A stretch of 64,000 nucleotides of DNA from Planctomycetota bacterium (GTDB lineage: Bacteria > Planctomycetota > UBA8742 > UBA2392). The stretch is from assembly GCA_016722065.1 (NCBI GenBank), contig JADKGX010000001.1, positions 62,001 to 126,000 of the forward strand. Direction: 5' to 3'. The notes beneath the pieces were generated by a model. That model saw only the letters and a program-made list of their open reading frames with translations, searched no databases and had not been told where the DNA came from. Each line of letters begins with the position of its first letter. Position 1 is the first letter of the stretch. The position numbers and the translations under genes are program-made. Shown piece by piece: positions 1-8,304 of this stretch.

Positions 1-1
1 C

Positions 2-136
2 GCCGCGACACGCACGACCGTCAGGTTGCCCGTGCGCAAGGTGCTGGTCAAGGTTGGCAACGAGTGGCGCATATTCAACGCCGAGCTTATGGGCGTTGAC
101 GAACACGATTTGAGCTGGCTGCAACGCCAGCGCTAA
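2..136 (+). CDS. C-terminal end of an unidentified protein (5' end outside window)
   Basis: An open frame enters from the left edge and ends at TAA 134-136, giving 44 residues that finish with SWLQRQR. The segment VKVGNEWRIFNAEL resembles the last strands of small alpha+beta domains of the SnoaL/DUF4878 kind, but it is too short for a family call. The next gene starts about 160 bp downstream with its own ribosome binding site, so the two need not share a transcript. Confidence 0.5.
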   Translation, partial: AATRTTVRLPVRKVLVKVGNEWRIFNAELMGVDEHDLSWLQRQR

Positions 137-295
137 AGCTGCCCCCCGGGCGCCTTGCGCAACAGACACGCCCAAGCCTGACAATCTTGATTCGATAATT
201 CCGGCCCGTGCCAAATCCGGCGTGGCCGATGCCGCGTATTCATGGGTACGCAACATCCTGCAACGTTGCAGAAAACGCTCTCGAGAGGAGGCAGC

Positions 296-988
296 ATGCA
301 TTCCGTAAGGACATACCTGGCCGCACTCAGCTTCCTGCTGGGATTGGCCGGGCTGGTCTTTGCCCTGGTGGTGGTAACCGCCGGCGAAGACAACGTGGCC
401 AAGGCCGCAGACCACGTGGATTCCCCGCTTCCGACCGCCAGCGGGCAACTGGACATCACTGACGTGTACGCCTTTCGGCCCGCCACGACAAACGACCTGT
501 GCGTGGTGCTGAACGTCAGCCCGATGACGGGCATGCCCGTGGGCAACCTGTTCGACAACGATGGCATCTACAAGATCTACGTCGACAACACAGGCGACAA
601 CAACCCGGAAGCCACAGTAACGGTGACGTTCAGCGGAACATCGCCGCAGCAGTTCAGCATTGCCGGGCTGGCAGCAACGCCCATCACGGGCAATGTGTCC
701 ACGACCTCAACCCCGATTGTGGTCAGCACCGGCGGTATCCAGGCCTTTGCGGGCGTGCGTGACGACCCGTTCTTTTTTGACCTGGTAGGTTTCAAGGACT
801 TTACCTCGATGCTGTACCTGCCCGACAGCGGTCTGCGTTTGAGCACCGTCAACGGCACGCCGGCGGATTTCTTTGCCGGCAAGAATGTCGCATCGATCGT
901 GCTGCAGTTCCCGATTGTTGCCGTCAATGGCACCGGCAACCCGAACACGGGAACCATTCGTGCCTGGGCCAAGACTTTCAAGAAGTAG
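296..988 (+). CDS. DUF4331 family secreted protein, N-terminal-half type
   Basis: The protein has 230 residues. The ATG at 296 is chosen because GAGAGGAGG lies just upstream; an in-frame ATG at 242 has no such site. A signal peptide (about residues 1-33, hydrophobic core LAALSFLLGLAGLVFALVVV) precedes ADHVDSPLPTASGQLDITDVYAFRP. That is the opening hallmark of DUF4331, where a short His/Asp-Ser-Pro stretch follows the signal and DITDVYAF comes soon after. The family is extracytoplasmic and of unknown biochemical role. The protein stops after roughly the first half of a usual DUF4331 protein, and the next gene carries sequence like the second half. It is probably co-transcribed with the following lipoprotein and TPR genes (gap 19 bp). 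Confidence 0.8.
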   Translation: MHSVRTYLAALSFLLGLAGLVFALVVVTAGEDNVAKAADHVDSPLPTASGQLDITDVYAFRPATTNDLCVVLNVSPMTGMPVGNLFDNDGIYKIYVDNTGDNNPEATVTVTFSGTSPQQFSIAGLAATPITGNVSTTSTPIVVSTGGIQAFAGVRDDPFFFDLVGFKDFTSMLYLPDSGLRLSTVNGTPADFFAGKNVASIVLQFPIVAVNGTGNPNTGTIRAWAKTFKK

Positions 989-1007
989 TCCCGCGAAAGG
1001 AGAACAC

Positions 1008-1559
1008 ATGAAGACCAACATGGAACGGATTCAGATCCGGCTTTTTGCCGCGGGCCTGCTGATGCTGGCGGCGGCAGTCGTTGTGGCAAGCTGCAAGAAA
1101 GACGATGACAAGAGTGACCCTGCCCCGGCAGGCGCGACACAGATTGACCGTATGGCCGTGCCGGCAATCAACACCGCACTGATTTCTTCGGCCAGCAAGG
1201 ACAGTTTCAACCGTGGCGATCCGTCGTCCGACATTGCCTTGTTTCAGGGCCAGATGGGCAGCAACATCGACGGCCTGCGCACGGCCGTGGACGGCATCTC
1301 GGGCTTTCCGGCCCAGGACGTGCCCGGCGTAACAACCGCGCAGTTGCTGGCGATTGTGTGCCCGGACGTTGTGTCGATCAACTTTGCCAATCCCGTGACC
1401 TTTCCCAACGGGAGGCAATTGTCCGATGACGTGATGGACCCGATTCTGGGCCTGGTGTTGAACCGCAACACCGCTGGCGGTGGTATCTCCGACACCATCA
1501 ACACCAACGATGCCGCGTTTTCGGGTACGTTTCCTTACCTTGCCAACCCTTGGCCGTAA
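1008..1559 (+). CDS. Lipoprotein with a DUF4331 C-terminal-like region
   Basis: The protein has 183 residues, starting at ATG 1008 behind CGAAAGGAGAACAC. The N-terminus is a lipoprotein signal (LLMLAAAVVVASC, lipidated Cys near residue 28) followed by a charged KKDDDKSD linker. The body contains RMAVPAINTALI and SKDSFNRGDPSSD, which resemble the GRPAVNTVLI and KDxFN motifs of the second half of DUF4331 proteins. It lies 19 bp after the preceding DUF4331 gene, so the usual single protein appears to be divided into a secreted half and a lipid-anchored half. Function is unknown. The family assignment of this half is an inference from short motifs. Confidence 0.65.
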   Translation: MKTNMERIQIRLFAAGLLMLAAAVVVASCKKDDDKSDPAPAGATQIDRMAVPAINTALISSASKDSFNRGDPSSDIALFQGQMGSNIDGLRTAVDGISGFPAQDVPGVTTAQLLAIVCPDVVSINFANPVTFPNGRQLSDDVMDPILGLVLNRNTAGGGISDTINTNDAAFSGTFPYLANPWP

Positions 1560-1570
1560 ACCACAACTCA

Positions 1571-1598
1571 AGGGGCCGTCGCAGCAGCGACGGCCCCT
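1571..1598 (+). terminator. Perfect 12-bp hairpin after the DUF4331 pair
   Basis: AGGGGCCGTCGC (1571-1582) pairs perfectly with GCGACGGCCCCT (1587-1598) around an AGCA loop. No T-run follows. It may be a weak or processed terminator, or an mRNA-stabilising hairpin that sets the level of the downstream TPR gene, whose ATG lies 21 bp further on. Confidence 0.6.
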
Positions 1599-1618
1599 GT
1601 AGCACCGGAGATCGCACC

Positions 1619-2842
1619 ATGCCCTTGCGGCTCATCACCATCCTGGCCCTGCTTGCAGCACTGGCGACATCTGCCAGCCAGGGCGCCCAAGTGCAGGCAG
1701 AACAGCCCCTGCCAACGCCGCAAATGCCGGGGCTGGAAGGCAGCGTAACGGCCAAGCTGCGCCGCGATGCTGATTTTTTCGCAGCGCGCATTGCCACGGA
1801 CCGCTTTGACTGGATCAGCCGCAACAGCCTTGGCGCCACGCTGTATTCCCTGGCGCGCGTCACGGGCGACGAAACACTCTACGAGCAAGCCGCCCACGCC
1901 CTGCAGGACTCGCTTGTGCAGCGCCCGCGCCACAACCCCGACGCCCTGGCCTATCTGGCGCTGGTCACCATGGCCTCGCACAGTTTTGTTGAAGCGCGCA
2001 AACTGGCCAATATCGGGCTGGCAGAAGAGCCGGACCACCCCTGGCTCCTGGCCGTTCGCGGCGACGCCTGCTTTGGCCACGGCGACTACGATCTGGCCCA
2101 GGCCGACTACCAGCGCGTGCACGCACTCAAGCCCGGGTTCTCCACCAAGGCCCGCCTTGCGGCCGTTGCATTTGTCCTCAACCGGGCACAGGAATCATTG
2201 CAGCTATTCGAGGAGGCCGCTGAGGACGCCGCTGATGCTGGCGGCGAGCAGGCCGCGTGGGCAAGGATGATGGTTGGCATGCAGCACCTGAAGCGCCATG
2301 AATGGCGCCTGGCACGCCATCACTTCATCCTTGGCCTGCGAATCGCGCCGGATTATCGCCCGCTGATGGGGCTGCTGGCGCGCTGCCTTGAACAAGATGG
2401 CCAGGACGCACTGGCGCGCCCGTACCTGCAAACCGCCATTGCATCGCGCCCCGACGCGCGCCTGCAAGTTCGCCTGGCCGCACTGGAGGACCGCGCAGGC
2501 AACACCGCGCTGGCGTCCCAGCTTCGGGCCGACGTGCAAAAACGGCTTGCAGCGGCTGTTGCGCAGCGCCGTGGCACGGGCGACCGCCGAATTCTGGCCG
2601 AATCCTTGATGGATGCCGGCATTGAGCCGCAAGCCGCGCTTGCGCTGGCGCAACAGGATCTTGAAAACCGGCGCGATCTGGAAGCCCTGCGGGTGCTTTG
2701 CCGCGCCCTGCGCGCCAACGACGCTGCCAGCCAGGCCCTGCCCTATGCCCGCGAAATGCTGCGCTTTGGCACGCCCGACGCCGAACTGCAAGCAGAGGCC
2801 GAGGCGGTGTTCGAAGCGGCCGGGGTTCGCACCGATTCATGA
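1619..2842 (+). CDS. Exported tetratricopeptide-repeat protein
   Basis: The protein has 407 residues from ATG 1619; the upstream extension of the frame runs through the hairpin and is rejected. An N-terminal signal peptide (LRLITILALLAALATSASQGA) is followed by about eight helical TPR-like repeats, for example the segment around GDYDLAQADYQRVHALKPG and later EWRLARHHFILGLRIAPDYR. It is rich in Ala and Leu and probably a periplasmic protein-protein interaction scaffold. Sitting directly behind two DUF4331 genes, it most likely works with them. No catalytic motif is visible. Confidence 0.8.
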   Translation: MPLRLITILALLAALATSASQGAQVQAEQPLPTPQMPGLEGSVTAKLRRDADFFAARIATDRFDWISRNSLGATLYSLARVTGDETLYEQAAHALQDSLVQRPRHNPDALAYLALVTMASHSFVEARKLANIGLAEEPDHPWLLAVRGDACFGHGDYDLAQADYQRVHALKPGFSTKARLAAVAFVLNRAQESLQLFEEAAEDAADAGGEQAAWARMMVGMQHLKRHEWRLARHHFILGLRIAPDYRPLMGLLARCLEQDGQDALARPYLQTAIASRPDARLQVRLAALEDRAGNTALASQLRADVQKRLAAAVAQRRGTGDRRILAESLMDAGIEPQAALALAQQDLENRRDLEALRVLCRALRANDAASQALPYAREMLRFGTPDAELQAEAEAVFEAAGVRTDS

Positions 2843-2962
2843 CAAACGCCATGCGTCCGGGCTGTGGGAAGCGTCCCCGTGCGTGCTGATTCGGCGCTCT
2901 CCGGATACCGGCACGTAAAGGGGACGTTGCCGGGCGCATGGCCCGCTTGCATCAGGCCAAGG

Positions 2963-3511
2963 TTACTCGACCGGTTCCATCACTTCGGCCAGTTGCACCA
3001 GTGCAGCCCGCACGCGTGATTTGACCGTGCCCAGCGGCAATCCAAGCGTTTCGGCAGCACGCACGTGGCTCAACCCGCCAAAAAAGCACAGGTCAATCAC
3101 CACGCGGTGCTCATCGGCCAGCCCATCCACCACAGATCGCACCTGGCCCTGAAGCTCGGTGCGAAACAGCAGCGCCGAAATGCCGGAATCGTCGGTGCCG
3201 GCGTCCATGCCTTCGGCACTCACGCCCTCAATGTTCCGGCGCACCTTGCGCTGGCGCAGGTGATCCATGGCCCGTGCCCGTGCCACCATTACCACCCAGG
3301 CTGCGGCGGGTGCCCGGGTGCGGTCAAACTGCTGGGCGCGCTGCCAAAGCTCTACACTGACTTCCTGCTCAATCGCCTCAACGTCGTCGGTGCCCAGCAC
3401 ACGAAACAGCACACCCCGAATCAGCGGGCGGGCGGCGTCATAGAACTGGTTGAACACGGCCTGGTCGCCCTGCGACACTCGCTGGATCAGCTTTGTCAGA
3501 CCTTCACCCAT
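2963..3511 (-). CDS. ECF-type RNA polymerase sigma factor
   Basis: The protein has 182 residues and the length and layout of an extracytoplasmic-function sigma factor. Region 2 lies around residues 10-85 (FNQFYDAARPLIRGVLFRVLG, then DRTRAPAAAWVVMVARARAMDHLRQRK). Region 4 lies around 120-178, with the helix-turn-helix SHVRAAETLGLPLGTVKSRVR. The ATG at 3511 (MGEGLTKLIQ) is preferred over upstream in-frame codons because the added sequence is not sigma-like and would cover the TATAAT box. No anti-sigma gene lies beside it, so its control is not evident here. Confidence 0.85.
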   Translation of the reverse strand: MGEGLTKLIQRVSQGDQAVFNQFYDAARPLIRGVLFRVLGTDDVEAIEQEVSVELWQRAQQFDRTRAPAAAWVVMVARARAMDHLRQRKVRRNIEGVSAEGMDAGTDDSGISALLFRTELQGQVRSVVDGLADEHRVVIDLCFFGGLSHVRAAETLGLPLGTVKSRVRAALVQLAEVMEPVE

Positions 3512-3538
3512 GTGGGAAGTCCCGTTGACGAGCCACCG

Positions 3539-3544
3539 ATTATA
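3539..3544 (-). promoter_or_regulatory. Candidate -10 box for the ECF sigma gene
   Basis: On the minus strand a perfect TATAAT lies 27 bp upstream of the sigma-factor ATG. The expected -35 region (about 3562-3567) is a poor match, so either an activator or an alternative sigma factor may be needed. Confidence 0.4.
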
Positions 3545-3675
3545 GAACCCCCCAACCGCCGCACCGACTGGAATGTCGAATCTTGCCAATCTGCCCTTGG
3601 CCGGAATAAGTCGTTTCGCGCACGGCGTTTCTGCGTTACGTTGGGAACTCAGCCTCGAACACCCAGGCACTTTTT

Positions 3676-5487
3676 TTGCGCACGTTGCGTTTCATTCTTT
3701 CCGAATACCGGGCCAACTTCCGTTGGCTTGTGATCGGGCTTTCGGCGCTGATCCTGGGCACGCTGTGCCAGGCAGCGATTCCCATTTTCATCAAGCTGGC
3801 CGTGGACTCCGCATCGCCCACTGGCGTCCCGATTGAAACCGGCCTTTCGGCCTGGCTGGCGCATACGCTGATGCCCTGGCGACCCAACGATAATGAAGCC
3901 TTCGTGGCGGTGGCGCTTGGCACAGCCGGGGGCATTGCGGCGGTGATGGGCGTGTTCACGTTTCTCAAGCGCTACTATCTGGTGCGCATTTCGCGGCGGT
4001 CCGAATACGCACTCAAGAAGCAGTTGTATGGCTCCATGCAGAACCTGCCCGCGGATTACTACAACACCACACGCAGCGGCGCGATCATGAGCCTGCTGAC
4101 CAGCGACATCGAAAACGTGCGCATGATGATCGGTCCGGCCGTGATGTACCTGGGCGGAACAGTGGTGATGTTTCCGGCTGCCATGTCGGTGATGCTTTCC
4201 CTGAACGTCACCTTGACCCTGCTGGCCATGGTGCCGCTGGTGGGGCTGACGCTGTCCACGATCTGGTTCAACCCGCGCGTGCGGCGGTACACGACCAAGG
4301 GCCAGGAAGACCTGGCGGAGCTTTCCGCCCGGGCCCAGGAAAACTTCGCAGGTGCCCGCGTCGTGAAAGCATTTTCGCGCGAGGCCTTTGAGGTGGCTGA
4401 ACTGGACCGCCTGGGCCGCCGCTATCTGCACAACAAGATCGGTGCGGCCCGCAACCAATCGATGTTCCAGGCCAGCATCTGGGGTTTTTCGGGGCTGGGC
4501 GTGCTGATCATTCTGTATTTCGGGGCACTCGAGATCAGCCGGGGCAACTTCAGTGCGGGCGACCTTGCCGCCTTCATGATGTACAACCTGAACCTGTACT
4601 GGCCCATGATAGCGCTGGGCTGGGTCACCATGCTGTTTGTACGGGCCGAGGCCAGCCTCAAGCGCCTGCATGACCTTGGCGATATCGCGCCGGATGTAAG
4701 CCGTGTTCCTGGTGGCGCGCCAGCAGCAACCATCGCCGGCGAGATCGCCTTTCGCGGCGTCAGCCATCAGTACACGCCACAAGGGCCGCTGGTGCTGCGC
4801 GATATCAGCTTTGTGGTTCCGGCCGGCAAGACGCTTGCGATTGTGGGCCCCGTGGGGTGCGGCAAGAGCACCGTGGCCAACCTGCTGCTGCGCCTGTACC
4901 CCGTGACGCAAGGCGAGATTCTGGTCGATGGCAAGCCTATCCAGACTTACGACGCCCTGGCCCTGCGCGGGCATATTGGCTACGTGCCACAGGACAGCTT
5001 TTTGTTCAGCGACACGATTGCCAACAACATCGCCCTGGGCCTGGACCCCCAAGACCCGCAGCGCGACACGCTGGTGCGCCAAAGCGCCCAGGCCGCCGAA
5101 TTCGAGCCCGAGATCGCCACGCTGCCCAAAGGCTATGACACCATGCTGGGAGAGCGCGGGGTGAATTTATCCGGTGGCCAGAAGCAGCGAGCCGCGATTG
5201 CGCGCGCGCTGGCACGCAAGCCGGCGATTCTGGTACTGGATGACTGCCTCAGCGCCATCGACACCGACACCGAAGAACGCATCTTGCGCAACCTGAAGCA
5301 GTACAGCCAAAGCATCACGACCGTGATCATTGCCCAGCGCGTCAGCAGTGTGCAGCACGCCGACGAGATTCTTGTGCTCGACGAAGGCCGTATCGTGCAG
5401 CGCGGCACCGACGCCCAGTTGCGAAAAAGTGGCGGTCTGTACGCAGACATGGCGCGGCGCCAGGAACTTGCAGCAGAACTGACCTAG
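3676..5487 (+). CDS. ABC exporter, fused membrane and ATPase domains
   Basis: The protein has 603 residues, typical of a half-size ABC exporter that works as a dimer. A six-helix membrane domain covers residues 15-320. The ATPase domain carries Walker A GPVGCGKST, a Q-loop (YVPQDSF), the signature LSGGQKQR, and Walker B ILVLDDCLSAID, in which Asp replaces the usual catalytic Glu, as in some family members. The substrate cannot be read from sequence. No ATG is available: the first start is TTG at 3676 (alternative TTG 3685), and the frame is closed by a stop at 3607. There is no clear ribosome binding site. It is divergent from the sigma factor gene. Confidence 0.88.
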   Translation: MRTLRFILSEYRANFRWLVIGLSALILGTLCQAAIPIFIKLAVDSASPTGVPIETGLSAWLAHTLMPWRPNDNEAFVAVALGTAGGIAAVMGVFTFLKRYYLVRISRRSEYALKKQLYGSMQNLPADYYNTTRSGAIMSLLTSDIENVRMMIGPAVMYLGGTVVMFPAAMSVMLSLNVTLTLLAMVPLVGLTLSTIWFNPRVRRYTTKGQEDLAELSARAQENFAGARVVKAFSREAFEVAELDRLGRRYLHNKIGAARNQSMFQASIWGFSGLGVLIILYFGALEISRGNFSAGDLAAFMMYNLNLYWPMIALGWVTMLFVRAEASLKRLHDLGDIAPDVSRVPGGAPAATIAGEIAFRGVSHQYTPQGPLVLRDISFVVPAGKTLAIVGPVGCGKSTVANLLLRLYPVTQGEILVDGKPIQTYDALALRGHIGYVPQDSFLFSDTIANNIALGLDPQDPQRDTLVRQSAQAAEFEPEIATLPKGYDTMLGERGVNLSGGQKQRAAIARALARKPAILVLDDCLSAIDTDTEERILRNLKQYSQSITTVIIAQRVSSVQHADEILVLDEGRIVQRGTDAQLRKSGGLYADMARRQELAAELT

Positions 5488-5549
5488 ACGTATTGAATCG
5501 GCGCCTGCAGCATAGACACGATCACGCCTGCAGTACCCGGAGCCCACCC

Positions 5550-5768
5550 ATGGCAACCTCGCGCATTCGCACCCGCGGCACCGTCAAGTGGTTCGACTCC
5601 CGCAAGGGCTTTGGCTTTGCGCAGCGTGTCGGGGCACCGGCGGTGTTCATTCATATTGGCGCCGTTACCACAAACGGCGTGTTTGACCTCAAGGCCGGCC
5701 AGGAACTGGAGTTCCTGCTGGACCAGACCAAGCGCGGGCCGGTGGCCCACTCGATTCAACTGGTTTAG
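5550..5768 (+). CDS. Cold-shock domain protein
   Basis: The protein has 72 residues and is a single cold-shock domain. GTVKWFDSRKGFGFA holds the RNP1 motif (KGFGFA). VFIHIGAV takes the place of RNP2 (usually VFVHFSA), with one Phe lost. Such proteins bind single-stranded RNA or DNA as chaperones. ATG 5550 is the natural domain start. The stop codon overlaps the stop of the convergent DUF502 gene, so the two genes meet tail to tail with no room for a terminator between them. Confidence 0.85.
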   Translation: MATSRIRTRGTVKWFDSRKGFGFAQRVGAPAVFIHIGAVTTNGVFDLKAGQELEFLLDQTKRGPVAHSIQLV

Positions 5769-7006
5769 TCAGCGTCGCCGGATGCGGCGGGCACTTCGGG
5801 CTTGTCGCCAGAGGCCGGCTGTTGCGCCGTTTGCGCGGATTCGCCCGGTGGCACGAGGTCTGACTTGTTCAGGATTGTGGTCTGGCGGGCGCGGATCTGC
5901 TGGTCAATCTTGTGCGACAGGGCAAACTGCGCGCCGGAAGCCGGCCGCACGTGTTCCGCCAGCGGCATCAGCACACCACCAGAAATCACAATCTTCATGG
6001 CTTCTTCTACGCTGATATCCAGCGGCACAACTTCGTCGGCGGCCAGAAACATCGTGTAGCCTGTCATGGGTGCAGGCGAACTTGGCACATACACCGTGAC
6101 CATGCGTTTGCCCGTTTTGTCTTGAAGCGATTGCAGGCCAGCACCAGTCACAAAGGCAATCGACCAGCAGCGTTCGCGCGGGTACTCCACGGCGCACACG
6201 GAGTCAAACTCCAGTGGCTTTTTGTCGCTGAAGAAAAACTCGACCAGCTGCTTGGCATGCGGGTAAACGGCTTTCACTACCGGCGTGCGCGTTACGAACC
6301 ACTCCAGCAGCGCCACCAGGCGCTTGCCCAGAAAGTTGCGCGTGCCAAAACCCAGCAGCACCACCAGCGTCAGACCCACCACTGTGGCCAGCAAGTATTC
6401 AAACCAGTGAAAGGAAAGCGGCCGGCCAGTGTCGGGGTCGTATTCGCGCTTCCAGTGGTTGGCATCCAGAATCAACTGCAGCATGCCGCGCCGGCGCATG
6501 GGCGGCGAATAACCCCACGAGGTCTCAGGCAGGTCACGTATCAGCACGTTCAACTTGACTTCGTTCTCCTTGGCCCCGGGCGGGGTGCGTCCTTCAGCCA
6601 GGGCCTTGTTGAGTTCTTCTTCGTGCTTGCGCTTGGCTTCAATCTCGCGGTCTGCTTGAAATTTCAAGTACGCTGCACGGTCGGCGGGCGTTTCCTCGGC
6701 CGTGGCGTCTGCACCCCAATCGTCAATCGCCGCGTCCATGTACACGACGTATTTGTCGGCGTTGATGAATTTGAGATAGTCGCGCTCGTTGCGTGTCAGG
6801 CGGCGGGGCTCGAACAAGGCCACGGAATCAATGCCGCGAATCAGCAGCTCAACTACGTTGACGCGCAGAATGTCCCATACCCACGCAAAGATCGCGATCG
6901 TGATGATCGCCGGCAACACAATCGCCAGGCCTTTGAAGAAGGCCCGGGTCAGTGGTCCGGTCTTGCGCTTGTTGTTGCCGTTGGTTGCCATGGTGGGCGT
7001 GGCCAT
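5765..7006 (-). CDS. DUF502 family membrane protein
   Basis: The protein has about 413 residues. The first hydrophobic helix (AFFKGLAIVLPAIITIAIFAWVWDILR) matches the opening of DUF502 proteins. A second helix lies near YLLATVVGLTLVVLLGFGTRNFLGKRL, followed by the conserved WFVTRTPVVKAVYPHAKQL region and the VYVPSSPAPMTGYTM region. A charged insert of about 150 residues separates the helices, longer than in compact family members. The C-terminus is a Gln/Ala/Pro tail. GTG 7024 and ATG 6988 are alternative starts. Function is unknown; the family is also found in plants (COV proteins). Confidence 0.8.
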   Translation of the reverse strand: MATPTMATNGNNKRKTGPLTRAFFKGLAIVLPAIITIAIFAWVWDILRVNVVELLIRGIDSVALFEPRRLTRNERDYLKFINADKYVVYMDAAIDDWGADATAEETPADRAAYLKFQADREIEAKRKHEEELNKALAEGRTPPGAKENEVKLNVLIRDLPETSWGYSPPMRRRGMLQLILDANHWKREYDPDTGRPLSFHWFEYLLATVVGLTLVVLLGFGTRNFLGKRLVALLEWFVTRTPVVKAVYPHAKQLVEFFFSDKKPLEFDSVCAVEYPRERCWSIAFVTGAGLQSLQDKTGKRMVTVYVPSSPAPMTGYTMFLAADEVVPLDISVEEAMKIVISGGVLMPLAEHVRPASGAQFALSHKIDQQIRARQTTILNKSDLVPPGESAQTAQQPASGDKPEVPAASGDAD

Positions 7007-7107
7007 GAACTTTAGGGCAGGCACCCCCCCGGGTCAACGAGACAGCCCCCGTAGCCGCCAACTGCACCAAGTTGCGCCCCTGTGCAACGGGGCTAGACTT
7101 CCCGCCC

Positions 7108-8241
7108 ATGCGGTTTCATTACCACGATGTTCGCGACATGCCCCATGCCATTGTGCTGGCGTGCAACCTGCGCCGCATGGTCCAGGCCTGCCTGGCCGTG
7201 TTGTGGACGCTGGCCGTGGCGCTTTGCCTGATTCTTGTGCTGGGCTGGCGGGCGACTGGCGAAATCCTGCCCGACGGCCCGGGTATCCAGGCCGCGATTG
7301 AAACGCTTGCTCATTGGCCGGACAGCCCGGGCAGGCTGGCGTTCTGGGCCTGCATTTTCACTGGCTGGTGGCTGGGCTTTGGCTATCTGAACGCGCCCGT
7401 GGTGCGCAGCGCTGCCCTTGAAATCGGGCGTGACGAACGCGCCAAACTGCCCTCGGAACCCTCGTTGTACCGCATGGCGGCTGGCGCCCCGGTGCTGGCC
7501 ATGATTCTGCCCGGTGCGCTGGCGCTGGTGGTGCTGGCCTGGAGCCTGATTACGCTGATTCCTGATGTCACGGGCGCAATACTGACCGTGGTGACGTTTC
7601 CGTTGGCGCTGGCTTGTGCGCTGGTGGCGTCTCTTGCACTGCTGTTGATTGTGGCCTCGGCGCCCATGATGCCCGCCACGGCCGTGGTGGAAGGTCGCGA
7701 TTACCTGGAAGCCCTTTCGCGCCCGGCTGGTTACGTGTTGCAGAAGCCTTTTCGCTACGCGGGCTACCTGCTGGCCAAGCTGGGCGTGGTAGTGGTGGCG
7801 CTGGTGCTGGGCGGGTTGGTTCTGGCGGGTGCCTGGGCTGTCATTGCCGGCTGCATTTACCTGACGGGCGGGCCCGAAATGTGTGCGCGCAGCCTGCAAG
7901 TTGCGCTGGCACCATGGGAAACGCCGCCTTTGGAACAACTTACGCCCTTTGCGCTGGCTTCGCTGTTTTGGGCCAGCGTCGGGCTGCTGGTCTGCTGGCT
8001 TAGTGTGGTGTGCCAGGGATGTGACTTGATTAGCTATCTTCTGATGCGCTACCGCATTGAGGGTACGACCTATGACCAGATCATGGTCGCTGAGGAACGC
8101 TTGAAGCTGTACCCCACCGCCCAGGACACTGAGGCCGAGGCCGAGGCCGCCCGCAAGCGCTTTGACGAGCAACAGGGGACCGAAAAATCGGCCGAAAAGC
8201 CTGCGCCAGAAGTCGCGATAACCCCTGAATCTTCGGCGTAA
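7108..8241 (+). CDS. Polytopic membrane protein of unknown function
   Basis: The protein has 377 residues from ATG 7108. About seven hydrophobic stretches are visible, for example LAVLWTLAVALCLILVLGW, APVLAMILPGALALVVLAW and VVVVALVLGGLVLAGAWAVI, and the Glu/Ala-rich tail after residue 340 is probably cytoplasmic. ALSRPAGYVLQKPFRYAGYLLAK looks like an amphipathic linker between membrane blocks. I do not recognise the family. It lies divergent from DUF502 and 63 bp upstream of the secretion ATPase, separated from it by a GC-rich hairpin around 8244-8268. Confidence 0.65.
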   Translation: MRFHYHDVRDMPHAIVLACNLRRMVQACLAVLWTLAVALCLILVLGWRATGEILPDGPGIQAAIETLAHWPDSPGRLAFWACIFTGWWLGFGYLNAPVVRSAALEIGRDERAKLPSEPSLYRMAAGAPVLAMILPGALALVVLAWSLITLIPDVTGAILTVVTFPLALACALVASLALLLIVASAPMMPATAVVEGRDYLEALSRPAGYVLQKPFRYAGYLLAKLGVVVVALVLGGLVLAGAWAVIAGCIYLTGGPEMCARSLQVALAPWETPPLEQLTPFALASLFWASVGLLVCWLSVVCQGCDLISYLLMRYRIEGTTYDQIMVAEERLKLYPTAQDTEAEAEAARKRFDEQQGTEKSAEKPAPEVAITPESSA

Positions 8242-8304
8242 CTCCAGCCCAACCCCCGGCGGGGCTGGTCGTTACATATTGGCCAGGCCCGGAGCAACCA
8301 GACC

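Noticed and set aside
8244..8268. Riboswitch upstream of the secretion ATPase gene
   Set aside because: Only a single short GC-rich stem is visible, with none of the conserved bases of a known riboswitch class.
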